Source of the DNA: Histophilus somni
GTDB lineage: Bacteria; Pseudomonadota; Gammaproteobacteria; Enterobacterales; Pasteurellaceae
Length of the DNA: 64,000 nt
Direction of reading: 5' to 3'
Assembly: GCF_014202395.1 (NCBI RefSeq)
Contig: NZ_JACHGQ010000009.1
Coordinates: 1-64,000, forward strand
The translations under genes and the position numbers were made by a program. Positions 40,904 to 51,441 of this stretch are shown here, in pieces; the first letter of the stretch is position 1; each line of letters starts with the position of its first letter. The notes beneath the pieces were generated by a model. That model did not search any database, was not told where the DNA came from, and saw only the letters and a program-made list of their open reading frames with translations.

Positions 40904-41467
40904 TTATTTTTCACTTTCTTCCAATTCGTCTGCCATCGCTGATAAAATTTCTCTAGAAAGCAAAACTAAAGCACGATAAAAGGGTAAATTTGCATGCTTT
41001 TCTACTTGGTTAAAAAACTGACTAGCACAAGGTAACAAAAAAATTTCAAATAGTTCTCGCTGGGCTTGAATGGAATTTAAATTATCTTCAATCCAAGAGG
41101 CAGTTAAAAAAACCAACGCAAAATGATCCGCACTTTCTACCACTGGGCATCCTCGCTCTTGTCTAAACGAAGAAAATTCATCCGGATTAATTCCATAATC
41201 AGAGATTTTCATTGAAATAAGTGGCGTATCAGTCATAAATAAACGCTGATATTCTATTTCCAGTGCGTTTAAATCCATTGGTATTTGCAAACTATCTAAC
41301 GCCTCTTTACTTTGTTTATCTGTTTCCAAACACCAAACCTGTTCCAAACCTTTTTGTTGTAACCAAGAAAATACGTCTGTCATTATAGGATCTGTCGGTT
41401 GACGATAAAATAAATTACCGAACAATCGGCTTATTAAGGAAAAATTATTCATTTGAGCTACAATCAC
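40904..41467 (-). CDS. TorD/DmsD-family chaperone, YcdY-like
   Basis: All-helical protein of 187 residues resembling Escherichia coli YcdY: SRLFGNLFYRQPTDPI at the start, FRQERGCPV and ADHFALVFLTASWIEDN in the middle, and LSREILSAMADELEE at the end. Family members assist maturation of redox or metal enzymes; the client here is unknown and no molybdoenzyme gene is nearby. The first ATG overlaps the stop of the upstream oxidoreductase gene by four bases; a second in-frame ATG at 41452 aligns better with YcdY but has no ribosome-binding site. Confidence 0.8.
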   Translation of the reverse strand: MIVAQMNNFSLISRLFGNLFYRQPTDPIMTDVFSWLQQKGLEQVWCLETDKQSKEALDSLQIPMDLNALEIEYQRLFMTDTPLISMKISDYGINPDEFSSFRQERGCPVVESADHFALVFLTASWIEDNLNSIQAQRELFEIFLLPCASQFFNQVEKHANLPFYRALVLLSREILSAMADELEESEK

Positions 41468-42084
41468 GCAATACCTTCCTTTTGTAACGCTAAAAGAGCG
41501 GTGAGATTTTTCACTGTTTTTTCTCTTACTTCTTGCAAGATATGTTGCTTAGCTTGTTCATCTAAAATGTGAATATCACCGAAAAAACTATGATCAATAT
41601 CAGTAACTCCACAATAATTAAACAGACCATCAACTAAGCAATTTTGTAATGATTGTGCAAATCCACGTTCTTGATATTTCTGTAAATTATTACCCATAGT
41701 AATAAATTGTTGTATTTTTTTACCATGTAAAAGCCCCTCTGAAACACCATTTTCCGTTTTGTAGGCAACCCCATGGCTTAAAATACGATCTAAATAGCCT
41801 TTTAAGATTGCAGGAAATCCCATCCACCACAATGGATAAATAAGTGTAATAAGATCAGATTGATCGATTAATTCTTGTTCATAACGAATTTCTGCCGGTG
41901 TGATTTTTTGTTGTGCTGCCTGTAATTCTTCCCAAGATAAAATTGGATTGAAATCAAGAGCATACAAATCCCTAACTCGTGTTTCAACCCCCAGTTTTTG
42001 ACCCGTCTTTACAGTTTGCTCTAATATTGCTTGGTTAAAACTCGTCTGATTATTAGGATGAGTAAAAATAATTAAGTGTTTCAT
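41464..42084 (-). CDS. NAD(P)H:quinone oxidoreductase-like flavoprotein
   Basis: Flavodoxin-fold protein of 206 residues of the KefF/MdaB/NQO family. The N-terminal TMP-like start LIIFTHPNNQTSFN and the FMN/FAD-binding YPLWWMGFPAILKGYLDRI (written here in two overlapping blocks, YPLWWMGFP and LKGYLDR) are diagnostic. It probably reduces quinones or other electrophiles with NAD(P)H in the cytoplasm. No kefC potassium channel is adjacent, so a KefF role is unlikely. Its last four bases overlap the TorD-like gene. Confidence 0.87.
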   Translation of the reverse strand: MKHLIIFTHPNNQTSFNQAILEQTVKTGQKLGVETRVRDLYALDFNPILSWEELQAAQQKITPAEIRYEQELIDQSDLITLIYPLWWMGFPAILKGYLDRILSHGVAYKTENGVSEGLLHGKKIQQFITMGNNLQKYQERGFAQSLQNCLVDGLFNYCGVTDIDHSFFGDIHILDEQAKQHILQEVREKTVKNLTALLALQKEGIA

Positions 42085-42093
42085 TTCTTTCTC

Positions 42094-42537
42094 TTATTTT
42101 TTTTGAACGATCAACGTAATTCCATTCACAGCTTGAACTTCAATAATATCCCCTTGTTGCAACCCTTTACCTTGAATACGCCAAGTGGTATCGCCAAAAA
42201 CACCTCGACCAATGCCATTTTCGGCTATCACTTCAACCTTACCTAGACATCCCAACATGGCGTGATCTCGCCGGTTTAAAGAAGAATTTGCCTGATCTTT
42301 TTCATCTTTAGTATGTTGATATTTCCACCATGCGACACTCAACACTATTGCTAAGATGCCATAAATAACGCACTGTATAGTCAGAGATAAATCAATAATG
42401 ATGGTGATCATTGAAACAATAATAGCGGCTAAACCCCACCATAATAAAAAAACGCCTGGAACAATTATCTCTGCAATCAATAATAAAAAACCTAAAATCA
42501 GCCAATGCCAAAATGTCCAAGCGTCAAACCATTCCAT
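42094..42537 (-). CDS. NfeD-family membrane protein
   Basis: Inner-membrane protein of 147 residues, with three hydrophobic segments (about 8-30, 32-50 and 55-72) and a soluble OB-fold C-terminus (GKVEVIAENGIGRGVFGDT ... QGDIIEVQAVNGITLIV). NfeD short forms pair with SPFH proteins, and the gene directly upstream is such a protein (QmcA-like), as with ybbK/qmcA in Escherichia coli. The proposed role is membrane-quality control with its partner, by analogy only. Confidence 0.88.
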   Translation of the reverse strand: MEWFDAWTFWHWLILGFLLLIAEIIVPGVFLLWWGLAAIIVSMITIIIDLSLTIQCVIYGILAIVLSVAWWKYQHTKDEKDQANSSLNRRDHAMLGCLGKVEVIAENGIGRGVFGDTTWRIQGKGLQQGDIIEVQAVNGITLIVQKK

Positions 42538-42548
42538 TTTACATGTTT

Positions 42549-42576
42549 CCTCTCAATAGAGGACGCCTAAGCGTCC
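42549..42576 (-). other. Two overlapping hairpins between qmcA and nfeD-like gene
   Basis: CCTCT/AGAGG (42549-42553 and 42558-42562) and GGACGC/GCGTCC (42561-42566 and 42571-42576) share two bases, so they cannot both form fully. No T-run follows. It may tune the relative expression of the two genes or protect the 3' end of the qmcA message. Confidence 0.4.
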
Positions 42577-42583
42577 ATTGATA

Positions 42584-43504
42584 TTACTGTTTATTGCCTT
42601 TTAACAATTCAGCAATGCCTGCAACAGAACCAATTAAATTTCCGGCTTCAAGTGGCATAAGTACAATCTTACTATTATTTGCACTACCAATCTCTTTTAA
42701 TGCTTCAGTGTATTTTTGAGCAATAAAGTAATTGATTGCTTTAGTATCTCCACTTGAAATTGCGTCTGACACCATTTGTGTTGCTTTCGCCTCGGCTTCA
42801 GCAGCCCGTTCACGAGCTTCAGCCTGTAAAAACGCTTCTTGACGTTCACCTTCAGCTTTTAAAATTCGAGACTGTTTTTCACCCTCGGCACGTAAAATTT
42901 CAGCTTGACGCACACCTTCAGCCTCTAAAATATCAGCACGTTTATTACGTTCAGCTTTCATTTGTGCATTCATCGCTGCAATCAGCTCTTGCGGTGGACG
43001 AACATCACGAATCTCAATACGTGTTACTTTAATTCCCCAAGGATTCGTTGCTTCATCTACAATAGCTAATAAACGGCTGTTGATATTATCACGTTGAGAA
43101 AGCATTTCGTCTAATTCCATAGAACCTAATACCGTACGAATATTTGTCATGGTTAAATTAATGATGGCTTGTTCAAGGTGATTGACTTCATAAGCTGCAC
43201 AACGAGCATCAATAACTTGCACAAAACAAACCGCATCGATAGACACATTAGCATTATCTTTAGAAATAACTTCTTGCGATGGAATATCTAAGACTTGCTC
43301 CATCATATTAATACGACGACCGACACGATCCACGAAAGGTACGACAAAATTCAATCCCGGTGTTAAAGTGCGGATATAACGCCCGAAGCGTTCTATTGTC
43401 CAATGATAGCCTTGAGGAACGGTTTTTAAAGTTGAATATAAAATAAATACAATTAATAAAATAAAAATAATCGTAGCAATTGGTAACCCATCAAATAGTT
43501 CCAT
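42584..43504 (-). CDS. qmcA: SPFH/stomatin-family protein QmcA
   Basis: Membrane-anchored SPFH (band 7) protein of 306 residues. One N-terminal membrane helix (about 8-26) is followed by the SPFH domain ([15 protein letters not shown] ... [14 protein letters not shown]). A long Ala/Glu-rich coiled coil ([20 protein letters not shown]) comes next, then a C-terminal tail. In Escherichia coli the homologue caps FtsH-HflKC-like assemblies or large membrane cages. AAGGAG lies six bases before the chosen ATG; a GTG 30 bases upstream extends the frame but has no ribosome-binding site. Downstream is its NfeD partner. Confidence 0.93.
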   Translation of the reverse strand: MELFDGLPIATIIFILLIVFILYSTLKTVPQGYHWTIERFGRYIRTLTPGLNFVVPFVDRVGRRINMMEQVLDIPSQEVISKDNANVSIDAVCFVQVIDARCAAYEVNHLEQAIINLTMTNIRTVLGSMELDEMLSQRDNINSRLLAIVDEATNPWGIKVTRIEIRDVRPPQELIAAMNAQMKAERNKRADILEAEGVRQAEILRAEGEKQSRILKAEGERQEAFLQAEARERAAEAEAKATQMVSDAISSGDTKAINYFIAQKYTEALKEIGSANNSKIVLMPLEAGNLIGSVAGIAELLKGNKQ

Positions 43505-43786
43505 TTCATACTCCTTGCAAAATAAAACAAACACAATATAAAAATACTACCAGCATATAGTAGCTTATTTTAGTTTATTTATCTAACTAAAGTGCGGTCT
43601 GACCAAGAATATAAGATACTTATTTTTTAGTTAAATTCGTGACAATTTTAGTTAATTATTTCTTTATTTGACTTTTATTACCACTTAATCCGGTCTGTTT
43701 CATTGGTTTGACCACAACCATCACTACGTTTTTATAAAAAGCAGTATACGGTATAATAGTTTATCCATCATAAAAAGGTAAATACC

Positions 43787-44239
43787 ATGTCTAGATATGC
43801 AAAAATTTTATTGTTAAACGGTCCTAACTTAAATATGTTAGGAAAACGTGAGCCTACACATTATGGCAATCTCTCTTTAGAAGATATTGAACAACGCATG
43901 CAAGAATTAGCTCAACAACATCAACTTGAGCTAAGTTGCTTTCAAGCAAATAGTGAAGAAAAATTAATAGATAAAATTCACCAAAGCTTTCATCTAATCG
44001 ATTTTATTATTATCAATCCTGCGGCTTATACTCATACCAGTGTTGCATTACGTGATGCTTTGCTATCAGTATCTATTCCTTTTGTAGAAGTTCACTTATC
44101 CAATATCCATAGACGAGAACCTTTTCGTCACCACTCTTATCTTAGTGATATTGCCGAAGGTGTTATTTGCGGATTAGGTGCTCAAGGTTATGAATTTGCA
44201 TTACAATATGCCTCGAACTATCTAAAGAAAATAAAATAA
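43787..44239 (+). CDS. aroQ: 3-dehydroquinate dehydratase, type II
   Basis: Third step of the shikimate pathway, dodecameric cytoplasmic enzyme. 150 residues. [20 protein letters not shown] includes the catalytic Arg and Tyr region; [16 protein letters not shown] and [18 protein letters not shown] complete the active site. An Ala replaces the usual Gly in NPGAYTH, a mild change. It has its own promoter region and is followed after 188 bases by accB. Confidence 0.97.
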   Translation: MSRYAKILLLNGPNLNMLGKREPTHYGNLSLEDIEQRMQELAQQHQLELSCFQANSEEKLIDKIHQSFHLIDFIIINPAAYTHTSVALRDALLSVSIPFVEVHLSNIHRREPFRHHSYLSDIAEGVICGLGAQGYEFALQYASNYLKKIK

Positions 44240-44427
44240 TTTGCATAAATTTTACCGAATTTCACAGAAATTTATCGCAAAAATTTATTTTTTCAGGTAA
44301 TCTCTCGGGCGAAATAATTCATTTTAAATTAACCGCACTTTTTTATCCTCAATTTTGTCTAAATTGGGGATTTTAATGGCGATTTATTTATGAACAGTAT
44401 TAATTTTAGTTATTTTAGGAAATCATT

Positions 44428-44889
44428 ATGGACGTTCGTAAAATTAAAAAACTTATCGAATTAGTTGAAGAATCAGGCATTATGGAGCTTGAAATTTCTG
44501 AAGGAGAAGAGACCATTCGCATTAATCGTGGCTCCCCTGTTTCCAATCCTATTCAATATAATGTTCCTGTTACAGCACCTACACCAGTAGTTGCTCCGCC
44601 TACAGTGTCGGAAGCAACCGGTACGCCAGTAACACAAGTAAATGAAGAACCGTCAGGTCATATTATTCGCTCACCAATGGTCGGTACTTTCTATCGTAGC
44701 CCAAGCCCAGAAGCCAAAGCTTTTATTGAAATAGGACAACATGTCAAAGTTGGTGATACACTTTGTATTGTCGAGGCTATGAAAATGATGAATAAAATTG
44801 AAGCTGATAAAGCGGGAATCATCAAAGCAATTTTAGTCAATGATGGCGAACCTGTTGAATTTGATGAATCTCTGATTGTAATCGAATAA
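44428..44889 (+). CDS. accB: Biotin carboxyl carrier protein of acetyl-CoA carboxylase
   Basis: BCCP subunit of acetyl-CoA carboxylase, carrying biotin between carboxylase and transcarboxylase. 153 residues. The biotinylated lysine is in [13 protein letters not shown] near 119, within a C-terminal biotinyl domain (about 75-153). A Pro/Thr/Val-rich linker (about 35-70) precedes it. It starts the accBC operon; a TAGGAAA ribosome-binding site precedes the ATG. Confidence 0.98.
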   Translation: MDVRKIKKLIELVEESGIMELEISEGEETIRINRGSPVSNPIQYNVPVTAPTPVVAPPTVSEATGTPVTQVNEEPSGHIIRSPMVGTFYRSPSPEAKAFIEIGQHVKVGDTLCIVEAMKMMNKIEADKAGIIKAILVNDGEPVEFDESLIVIE

Positions 44890-44949
44890 TTATTTTACTT
44901 TTATAGGACTTTTACCGTCCTACAACATTATTCCAAGAGATAGATTCTT

Positions 44950-46296
44950 ATGTTAGAAAAAGTTGTTATTGCCAATCGTGGTGAAATTGCATTACGTATT
45001 CTGCGTGCTTGTAAAGAGCTTGGTATAAAAACTGTTGCAGTACATTCAACAGCCGATCGTGAGTTAAAACATGTTTTATTGGCTGATGAAACTGTTTGTA
45101 TTGGTCCCGCACCTTCCGCCAAAAGCTATTTGAATATTCCTGCTATTATTGCGGCTGCTGAAGTTACTGGTACAGATGCGATTCACCCCGGCTATGGTTT
45201 CTTATCCGAAAATGCGGACTTTGCTGAACAAGTTGAACGCTCAGGTTTTATTTTTATCGGTCCAACAGCGGATGTTATTCGTTTAATGGGTGATAAAGTT
45301 TCTGCAATTAATGCTATGAAAAAAGCCGGTGTTCCTTGTGTACCCGGATCAGACGGTCCTTTAGGTGCCGATATTAATAAAAATAAAGAAATCGCCAAGC
45401 GTATCGGCTATCCAATTATTATTAAAGCCTCCGGTGGAGGTGGTGGTCGTGGAATGCGTGTTGTACGTGATGAAAAATCATTGGAAGAATCTATCGCTAT
45501 GACTAAAGCTGAAGCGAAAGCGGCTTTTAATAATGATATGGTTTACATGGAAAAATATCTGGAAAATCCACGTCATATTGAAATCCAAGTTTTAGCGGAT
45601 ACACATGGAAATGCCATTTACTTAGCTGAACGTGATTGCTCGATGCAACGTCGCCACCAAAAAGTTGTTGAAGAAGCTCCGGCACCGGGTATTTCAGAAG
45701 AAACAAGACGTGATATTGGTACTCGTTGTGCTAATGCCTGTCTTGAAATTGGCTATCGTGGTGCCGGTACATTTGAGTTCTTATACGAAAATGGTGAATT
45801 TTACTTCATCGAAATGAATACTCGCATTCAAGTAGAACATCCTGTAACCGAGATGATTACCGGTGTTGACCTAGTTAAAGAGCAACTTCGAATCGCAGCA
45901 GGATTTCCGCTTTCAATTAAACAAGAAGACATAAAAGTTAAAGGTCATGCCATCGAATGCCGTATTAATGCAGAAGATCCTAAGACCTTTTTACCATCCC
46001 CCGGTAAAGTAACACACTTACATTCTCCGGGTGGTTTCGGTATTCGTTGGGATTCTCATGTTTATGGTGGATATACAGTGCCACCACATTATGATTCGAT
46101 GATTGCTAAATTAATTACTTATGGTGATACTCGTGAAGTAGCGATTCGTCGTATGCAAAATGCATTATCCGAAACTATTATCAATGGTATAAAAACCAAT
46201 ATACCTTTGCATAATTTAATTCTTTCCGATGAAAATTTCCAAAAAGGTGGAACAAACATTCACTATCTTGAGAAAAAATTGGGTATGAGAGATTAA
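44950..46296 (+). CDS. accC: Biotin carboxylase subunit AccC
   Basis: ATP-grasp enzyme that carboxylates biotin on AccB, first step of fatty-acid synthesis. 448 residues, typical. [19 protein letters not shown] starts the biotin carboxylase N-domain; [14 protein letters not shown] near 159-172 is the flexible ATP-binding loop; [18 protein letters not shown] near 288-305 holds catalytic residues. It lies 60 bases after accB and is followed by a terminator-like hairpin. Confidence 0.99.
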   Translation: MLEKVVIANRGEIALRILRACKELGIKTVAVHSTADRELKHVLLADETVCIGPAPSAKSYLNIPAIIAAAEVTGTDAIHPGYGFLSENADFAEQVERSGFIFIGPTADVIRLMGDKVSAINAMKKAGVPCVPGSDGPLGADINKNKEIAKRIGYPIIIKASGGGGGRGMRVVRDEKSLEESIAMTKAEAKAAFNNDMVYMEKYLENPRHIEIQVLADTHGNAIYLAERDCSMQRRHQKVVEEAPAPGISEETRRDIGTRCANACLEIGYRGAGTFEFLYENGEFYFIEMNTRIQVEHPVTEMITGVDLVKEQLRIAAGFPLSIKQEDIKVKGHAIECRINAEDPKTFLPSPGKVTHLHSPGGFGIRWDSHVYGGYTVPPHYDSMIAKLITYGDTREVAIRRMQNALSETIINGIKTNIPLHNLILSDENFQKGGTNIHYLEKKLGMRD

Positions 46297-46329
46297 TATC
46301 ACTCTCATTGAGTTATAAAAATAAAAGCA

Positions 46330-46356
46330 AAAGTGGATAATAGTATCCACTTTTTT
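46330..46356 (+). terminator. Terminator after accBC
   Basis: AAAGTGGATA/TATCCACTTT stem (46330-46339 and 46344-46353) with an ATAG loop and T-run. It ends only 12 bases before the yhdT start, so it may be leaky and let accBC transcripts enter panF. Confidence 0.75.
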
Positions 46357-46367
46357 ATGGATAAAAA

Positions 46368-46604
46368 ATGAAAGTACATTACAAACAATCAGCTAAAGAA
46401 TCTCGCTATGCCTTGTGCTTAACAGTGCTATATCTTATCGGCTGGTGCATTTTTGCCTATTTACCTGATGAGGCAAGAGGTCCGCTTGGTTTTCCTCTTT
46501 GGTTTGAATTGTCTTGCATATACTTTCCCATAGTGTTTATTATCATCGTGTATTTGTGTATTAAGTTCTTTTTTAAGAATCTATCATTAGGAGAGGAAAA
46601 ATGA
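46368..46604 (+). CDS. yhdT: YhdT-family small membrane protein (DUF997)
   Basis: Membrane protein of 78 residues with two hydrophobic helices (about 17-34 and 46-69), always found next to panF in this group and in enterics. Its function is not known; a role in PanF assembly or stability is a guess from the conserved linkage. Its stop overlaps the panF start by four bases. Confidence 0.88.
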   Translation: MKVHYKQSAKESRYALCLTVLYLIGWCIFAYLPDEARGPLGFPLWFELSCIYFPIVFIIIVYLCIKFFFKNLSLGEEK

Positions 46605-48043
46605 ACATTAATATCATTTTACCTTTGGTTCTCTACTTGCTCTTTGTATTCGGCATTGCTTACTATTCCTATCGTCAAAGAAGTCAAGGCAATTTCTTAA
46701 GCGAATATTATATTGGTAACCGCTCTATGTCAGGCTTTGTATTAGCGATGACGACAGCCGCCACTTATGTTGGAGCAGGATCTTTTATAGGCGGACCGGG
46801 TGCCGCATATAAATTCGGTTTAGGTTGGGTATTGTTAGCCATGATCCAAGTTCCGGTAGTCTTGTTTACTTTAGGGGTACTGGGTAAAAAATTAGCCATG
46901 CTGGCACGAAAAAATCAAAGTTTAACTGTTAATGATATTTTATTCTCTCGTTATAAAAATCCCTATATTATCCTACTGGCAAGCCTTTCATTGCTGTTTT
47001 CGTTCTTTATAATGATGTCCGTGCAATTTATCGGCATAGGTCGTTTATTAGAAACTACATTACATATCGACTACCACATTTCAGTACTCATTTTTGCTAC
47101 CACTGTTGGTATTTACACTTTTATAGGAGGCTTTAGAGCGGTAGTACTGACCGATACTATCCAAGGCCTCATCATGGTTTTGGGAACCTTTTTATTACTG
47201 GGCGGTGTCATTTATGCAGGAGGCGGGATTAGCCAACTTATTGATCACTTAGCTAAAATTGATCCGCACTTAATCACGCCTTATGGCACTGATGACAGAC
47301 CGCTTGATTTTACATTTATGGCTTCGTTTTGGGTATTAGTCTGCTTTGGGTTACTAGGTTTACCTCATACAGTTGTGCGTGCTATTGCCTATAAGAATAG
47401 TAAGGCATTACATAGCGGTATTATTATCGGTACAATCGTCATCGCTGTACTAATGCTCGGAATACATTTAGCCGGTGCTTTAGGGCGTGCTGTAATTCCA
47501 ACCTTAGATGTAAGTGATAAAATTATTCCTACTTTGATGATACAAGTATTACCACCTGTAGTTGCTGGTATTTTTCTTGCCGCACCAATGGCGGCAATTA
47601 TGTCATCTGTTGACTCTACATTAATCCAAATGTCCTCTACTTTGATTAAAGATCTATATTTACGTTTTTACCCCGCTCAAATACACAATGAAACCGGAAT
47701 AAAACGCCTATCAATATTAACAACTTTATTTCTAACCTTACTCGTTACCATAGCAACCTTAAATCCGCCTGATATGTTGATCTGGTTAAATTTATTTGCT
47801 TTAGGTGGACTGGAAACCACATTTCTATGGGTTATGTTATTTGGCCTATATTGGAAAAAAGCTAACGCTTATGGTGCTATTAGTTCAATGTTAGTCGGGC
47901 TAATAAGTTACATATTACTTACCGCTCTTGACATAAAATTATTTAATTTCCACGCTATTATTCCCGCTTTATTATTTGGCTTAATTGCATTCTTATTGGG
48001 AAATCAAGTAGGAAATAAATTGATTAAAAATAAGGAAAAATAA
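46601..48043 (+). CDS. panF: Sodium/pantothenate symporter PanF
   Basis: Inner-membrane sodium:solute symporter of 480 residues with about twelve to thirteen helices. The SSS-family landmarks are YYIGNRSMSGFVLAMTTAAT near 37-56, YTFIGGFRAVVLTD near 170-183 and APMAAIMSSVDSTLIQMSS near 331. Start and stop abut its neighbours (four-base overlap with yhdT, next base is prmA), so yhdT-panF-prmA is one unit. Confidence 0.95.
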   Translation: MNINIILPLVLYLLFVFGIAYYSYRQRSQGNFLSEYYIGNRSMSGFVLAMTTAATYVGAGSFIGGPGAAYKFGLGWVLLAMIQVPVVLFTLGVLGKKLAMLARKNQSLTVNDILFSRYKNPYIILLASLSLLFSFFIMMSVQFIGIGRLLETTLHIDYHISVLIFATTVGIYTFIGGFRAVVLTDTIQGLIMVLGTFLLLGGVIYAGGGISQLIDHLAKIDPHLITPYGTDDRPLDFTFMASFWVLVCFGLLGLPHTVVRAIAYKNSKALHSGIIIGTIVIAVLMLGIHLAGALGRAVIPTLDVSDKIIPTLMIQVLPPVVAGIFLAAPMAAIMSSVDSTLIQMSSTLIKDLYLRFYPAQIHNETGIKRLSILTTLFLTLLVTIATLNPPDMLIWLNLFALGGLETTFLWVMLFGLYWKKANAYGAISSMLVGLISYILLTALDIKLFNFHAIIPALLFGLIAFLLGNQVGNKLIKNKEK

Positions 48044-48934
48044 ATGGCTTGGGTACAACTTCGTTTAAACAGTACAAATGAAAAAGCAGAAAAAATCAGT
48101 GAATATTTAGATCATCTAGGTGCGGTGTCCGTTACGTTTATGGACAGCCAAGACACACCGATTTTTGAACCGCTACCGGGGGAAACCCGTCTGTGGGGAA
48201 ATACCGATGTGATTGCCTTGTTTGATGCAAAAACCAATATGCAACAAATTGTCCGCCTATTGCAACAAAAAAATCATCTTGATGAAAATACTGCTTATAA
48301 AATCGAACAAATTGAAGATAAAGATTGGGAAAGAGAATGGATGGATAATTTCCATCCAATGAAATTTGGAAAACGCCTATGGATTTGTCCTAGCTGGCGT
48401 GAAATACCTGACGAAAATGCGATAAATGTCATGCTTGATCCCGGTTTGGCTTTTGGTACAGGCACACATCCGACGACCGCACTTTGTTTAGAATGGTTAG
48501 ACAGCTTAGATTTAACAGGAAAAACTGTGATTGATTTCGGTTGTGGTTCAGGTATTTTAGCCATTGCTGCCCTTAAATTAGGTGCAAAAAGTGCGGTCGG
48601 AATTGACATTGATCCACAAGCTATTCTCGCCAGTTATAACAATGCTGAACAAAATGGTGTAGCAGAGCGTTTACAATTATTTTTATCAGAAGAAAAACCA
48701 ACCGATTTACAAGCAGATGTGGTGATTGCCAATATTCTTGCCGGTCCGTTGAAAGAGCTTTACCCGATAATCAGCAATTTAGTCAAACCACAAGGTGATT
48801 TGGGCTTATCCGGTATTCTATCTACACAAGCAGACTCCGTTTGTGAAGCCTATCAAGGGAAATTTACTCTTGATCCGATAACTGAACGAGAGGAATGGTG
48901 CCGAATTACCGGAAAATTAAACTCATTTGTCTAA
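48044..48934 (+). CDS. prmA: Ribosomal protein L11 methyltransferase
   Basis: SAM-dependent enzyme that trimethylates ribosomal protein L11. 296 residues. The N-terminal L11-binding domain (about 1-55) has a conserved WVQLRLNST start; the SAM motif is [20 protein letters not shown] near 164-183, and [10 protein letters not shown] is near 229. The start directly follows the panF stop. An uptake signal lies inside at 48589-48597. Confidence 0.97.
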   Translation: MAWVQLRLNSTNEKAEKISEYLDHLGAVSVTFMDSQDTPIFEPLPGETRLWGNTDVIALFDAKTNMQQIVRLLQQKNHLDENTAYKIEQIEDKDWEREWMDNFHPMKFGKRLWICPSWREIPDENAINVMLDPGLAFGTGTHPTTALCLEWLDSLDLTGKTVIDFGCGSGILAIAALKLGAKSAVGIDIDPQAILASYNNAEQNGVAERLQLFLSEEKPTDLQADVVIANILAGPLKELYPIISNLVKPQGDLGLSGILSTQADSVCEAYQGKFTLDPITEREEWCRITGKLNSFV

Positions 48935-49025
48935 TTCATTTATATGATTTTATACAAAAAATAAAAGTAAATGATATAAAATTTAACCAATATCAAAAAA
49001 ATGTAATTTGTATAAAAAATATTCT

Positions 49026-49060
49026 TTGCAAATGACTTAAAAGTGCGTATCATAACGCAC
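49026..49060 (+). promoter_or_regulatory. dusB-fis promoter with an inverted repeat over the -10
   Basis: TTGCAA (49026-49031), 16-base spacer and TATCAT (49048-49053) form a sigma70-type promoter. GTGCGT (49043-49048) and ACGCAC (49055-49060) form an inverted repeat straddling the -10, so a dimeric repressor or a supercoiling-dependent cruciform could act here. The transcription start would fall in the GC-rich ACGCACC, recalling the discriminator of enteric fis promoters. Confidence 0.5.
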
Positions 49061-49120
49061 CTTGTCGCCTTGACTAGCGAAAGCAATAAATCTGATATAG
49101 CATAATTTGGAGAAGCAGAA

Positions 49121-50104
49121 GTGCAAATTGGTTCTTATCAATTAAAAAGTAATGTACTTTTAGCTCCTATGGCAGGCATAACAGATCAGCCTTTTAGAAG
49201 GCTTTGTTCTTTTTATGGAGCAGGTTTGACTTGCTCTGAAATGATGTCAGCCAATCCACAAGTTTGGCATACAGAAAAATCAAGATTGCGTCTTGCCCAT
49301 CATCAAGATGCGGGAATTAACGCTGTGCAAATTGCTGGTTCCGATCCGGTTGAGATGGCTCAAGCCGCACAAGTGAATGTAGAATATGGTGCACAGATTA
49401 TTGACATTAATATGGGGTGCCCAGCTAAAAAAGTGAACCGTAAATTAGCAGGATCTGCTCTTTTACAATATCCTGACTTAGTTAAAAAAATTCTATATTC
49501 GGTAGTCAAAGCGGTAAATGTACCGGTAACATTGAAGATTAGAACAGGCTGGAATCAAGAGCATCGTAATTGTATCGACATTGCAAAAATTGCTGAACAA
49601 GCAGGAATTCAAGCATTAAGCATACATGGACGTACACGTGAATGTTTATTTAATGGAAATGCTGAATATGACAGCATTAAAAAAGTTAAAGAACAAATTT
49701 CGATTCCTGTTATTGCTAATGGTGATATAACAACCGCAAAACAAGCACAAGAAGTTCTCAGTTATACGGGAACAGATGGAATAATGATTGGACGTGGGGC
49801 ATTAGGTAAACCTTGGCTATTTCAGTCAATAGTAAGCTTAATCGAAACAGGTATCACTATTCCAGAGCCAAGTTTAGATGAAAAGTGCAGCGTGATTTTG
49901 CAACATATTCGTGATCTGCATCAGTTTTATGGTGAAGATAAAGGATATCGCATAGCTCGTAAGCACGTATCTTGGTATTTAGAGGGAATTCAACCTAATT
50001 CCGATTTTAGACAGACTTTTAATGCAATTACGAATGCTAAAGCACAACTAATTGCACTAGAAGATTTTTTTAATTTTATTTTATTGGATAAAGAAACATG
50101 TTAG
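49121..50104 (+). CDS. dusB: tRNA-dihydrouridine synthase B
   Basis: FMN-dependent reductase that makes dihydrouridine in the tRNA D-loop. 327 residues. [15 protein letters not shown] at the start, the catalytic Cys in [20 protein letters not shown] near 98, and the [13 protein letters not shown] segment are typical. The start codon is GTG with GGAG eight bases before it. It is the first gene of the dusB-fis operon and overlaps fis by seven bases. Confidence 0.96.
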
Positions 50105-50394
50105 AACAACGTAATCCGGCTGAAGCATTAACTGTTTCAGTATTAAATTCACAATCTCAAGTAACAAATAAACCACTTCGTGATTCAGTTAAACAAGCAT
50201 TAAGAAACTATTTATCACAATTAGACGGTCAAGATGTGAACGATCTTTATGAATTAGTTTTAGCAGAGGTTGAACACCCTATGTTAGATATGATCATGCA
50301 ATATACACGTGGTAACCAAACACGTGCGGCAACAATGCTGGGCATTAACCGTGGCACTTTACGTAAAAAATTAAAAAAATATGGTATGGGTTAA
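50098..50394 (+). CDS. fis: DNA-binding protein Fis
   Basis: Nucleoid protein and growth-phase regulator, 98 residues and identical in length to enteric Fis. The C-terminal helix-turn-helix [20 protein letters not shown] is nearly invariant, and the N-terminal beta-hairpin arms (about 10-25) precede it. Expression depends on the upstream dusB promoter, since fis starts inside dusB. Confidence 0.99.
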
Positions 50395-50413
50395 TTTCCC
50401 TTGCTGAAAAAAT

Positions 50414-50440
50414 AAGGTCGCTAATTTGGCGACCTTTTTT
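50414..50440 (+). terminator. Bidirectional terminator between fis and menC
   Basis: AAGGTCGC/GCGACCTT stem (50414-50421 and 50429-50436) with T-runs on both strands, between convergent genes. Confidence 0.85.
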
Positions 50441-50442
50441 AA

Positions 50443-51441
50443 TTACTCTATTTCAATTTTTTTAATAAATTCCGAACTCAAATCTAACAAAGGTAAATCC
50501 GAGCCTTGCCAAGAACGTAAAATTTGATAATCCATTAAACTTAATGTATCCAACCCCGGAGTAACATTTGGCGTATATTGTTTTGCGATACGAGCTAATT
50601 GGGTCAATCCTAAACTGCTTTCAATAGACGAGCTGATCACTGCTTTTAAGCCCAATTGATGTGCTTTTTCGATTAATTTAACACAGTCTTGCAACGAACC
50701 AATCAAAGTAGGCTTAATTACAATTGCTGCTAAGTGCGGTTCTTTTTCTAATTTAAATCCTTGTTCTCGAATACTTTCGTCCCAAGCTAACGCTATACCC
50801 GTATCCTGTGCAAATTGACGACTATCGTCTTGCGTTTTACAAGGCTCTTCTAAGAACTGAATACGCTTGCGATGTTCAGGCTTTACATATTTGGCAAACA
50901 ACTGTGCTTTCGACAACGTCCAACTACGATTAGCATCAAGACGCAAATAAAGATCAGGAATTGCTTCTAACAACATATCAGCAATCATACCATCACGATT
51001 TGCTTCATACATGCCAACCTTAATTTTAGCTACCTTCTCCCCCGGAATTTGATTTAATACATCATAAAGCTCATCAGGATCGCCGTAACATAACGGGGCG
51101 ACTTGATAGTTTCCTTCTTGCACCAATTCTCCTTCCATTTCAGCCAAAGCACAACTTAAGCCAAAAGCAACAGACGGATATAGCCCTTGCAATGAAAATT
51201 TTTGATTTGCAGATCTTGCCTGCACCCACTTTTTTAACCATTGAACAGTTTGCTCTTTCGCCTGTTCTAGAGTTTCTTGGCTAAATTCAGGCAAAGGGGC
51301 AATTTCCCCCCAACCTTCATGCTCACCACATTTTATTTGCACAAACAACCCTTCACGTTTCTTCAAAAAGCGATTGCGCAAAATAAGCTGGCTATCCACA
51401 GGAATAGCATATTGGTATAAATGAAAAATTCGATTTGTCAT
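50443..51441 (-). CDS. menC: o-Succinylbenzoate synthase MenC
   Basis: Enolase-superfamily dehydratase of menaquinone synthesis that makes o-succinylbenzoate from SHCHC. 332 residues. The catalytic Lys is in [14 protein letters not shown] near 136; metal ligands lie in [15 protein letters not shown] and AWDESIRE, and the second Lys in [10 protein letters not shown]. Its ATG shares one base with the stop of the small membrane protein gene upstream. menB lies 214 bases further upstream on the same strand. Confidence 0.96.
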   Translation of the reverse strand: MTNRIFHLYQYAIPVDSQLILRNRFLKKREGLFVQIKCGEHEGWGEIAPLPEFSQETLEQAKEQTVQWLKKWVQARSANQKFSLQGLYPSVAFGLSCALAEMEGELVQEGNYQVAPLCYGDPDELYDVLNQIPGEKVAKIKVGMYEANRDGMIADMLLEAIPDLYLRLDANRSWTLSKAQLFAKYVKPEHRKRIQFLEEPCKTQDDSRQFAQDTGIALAWDESIREQGFKLEKEPHLAAIVIKPTLIGSLQDCVKLIEKAHQLGLKAVISSSIESSLGLTQLARIAKQYTPNVTPGLDTLSLMDYQILRSWQGSDLPLLDLSSEFIKKIEIE

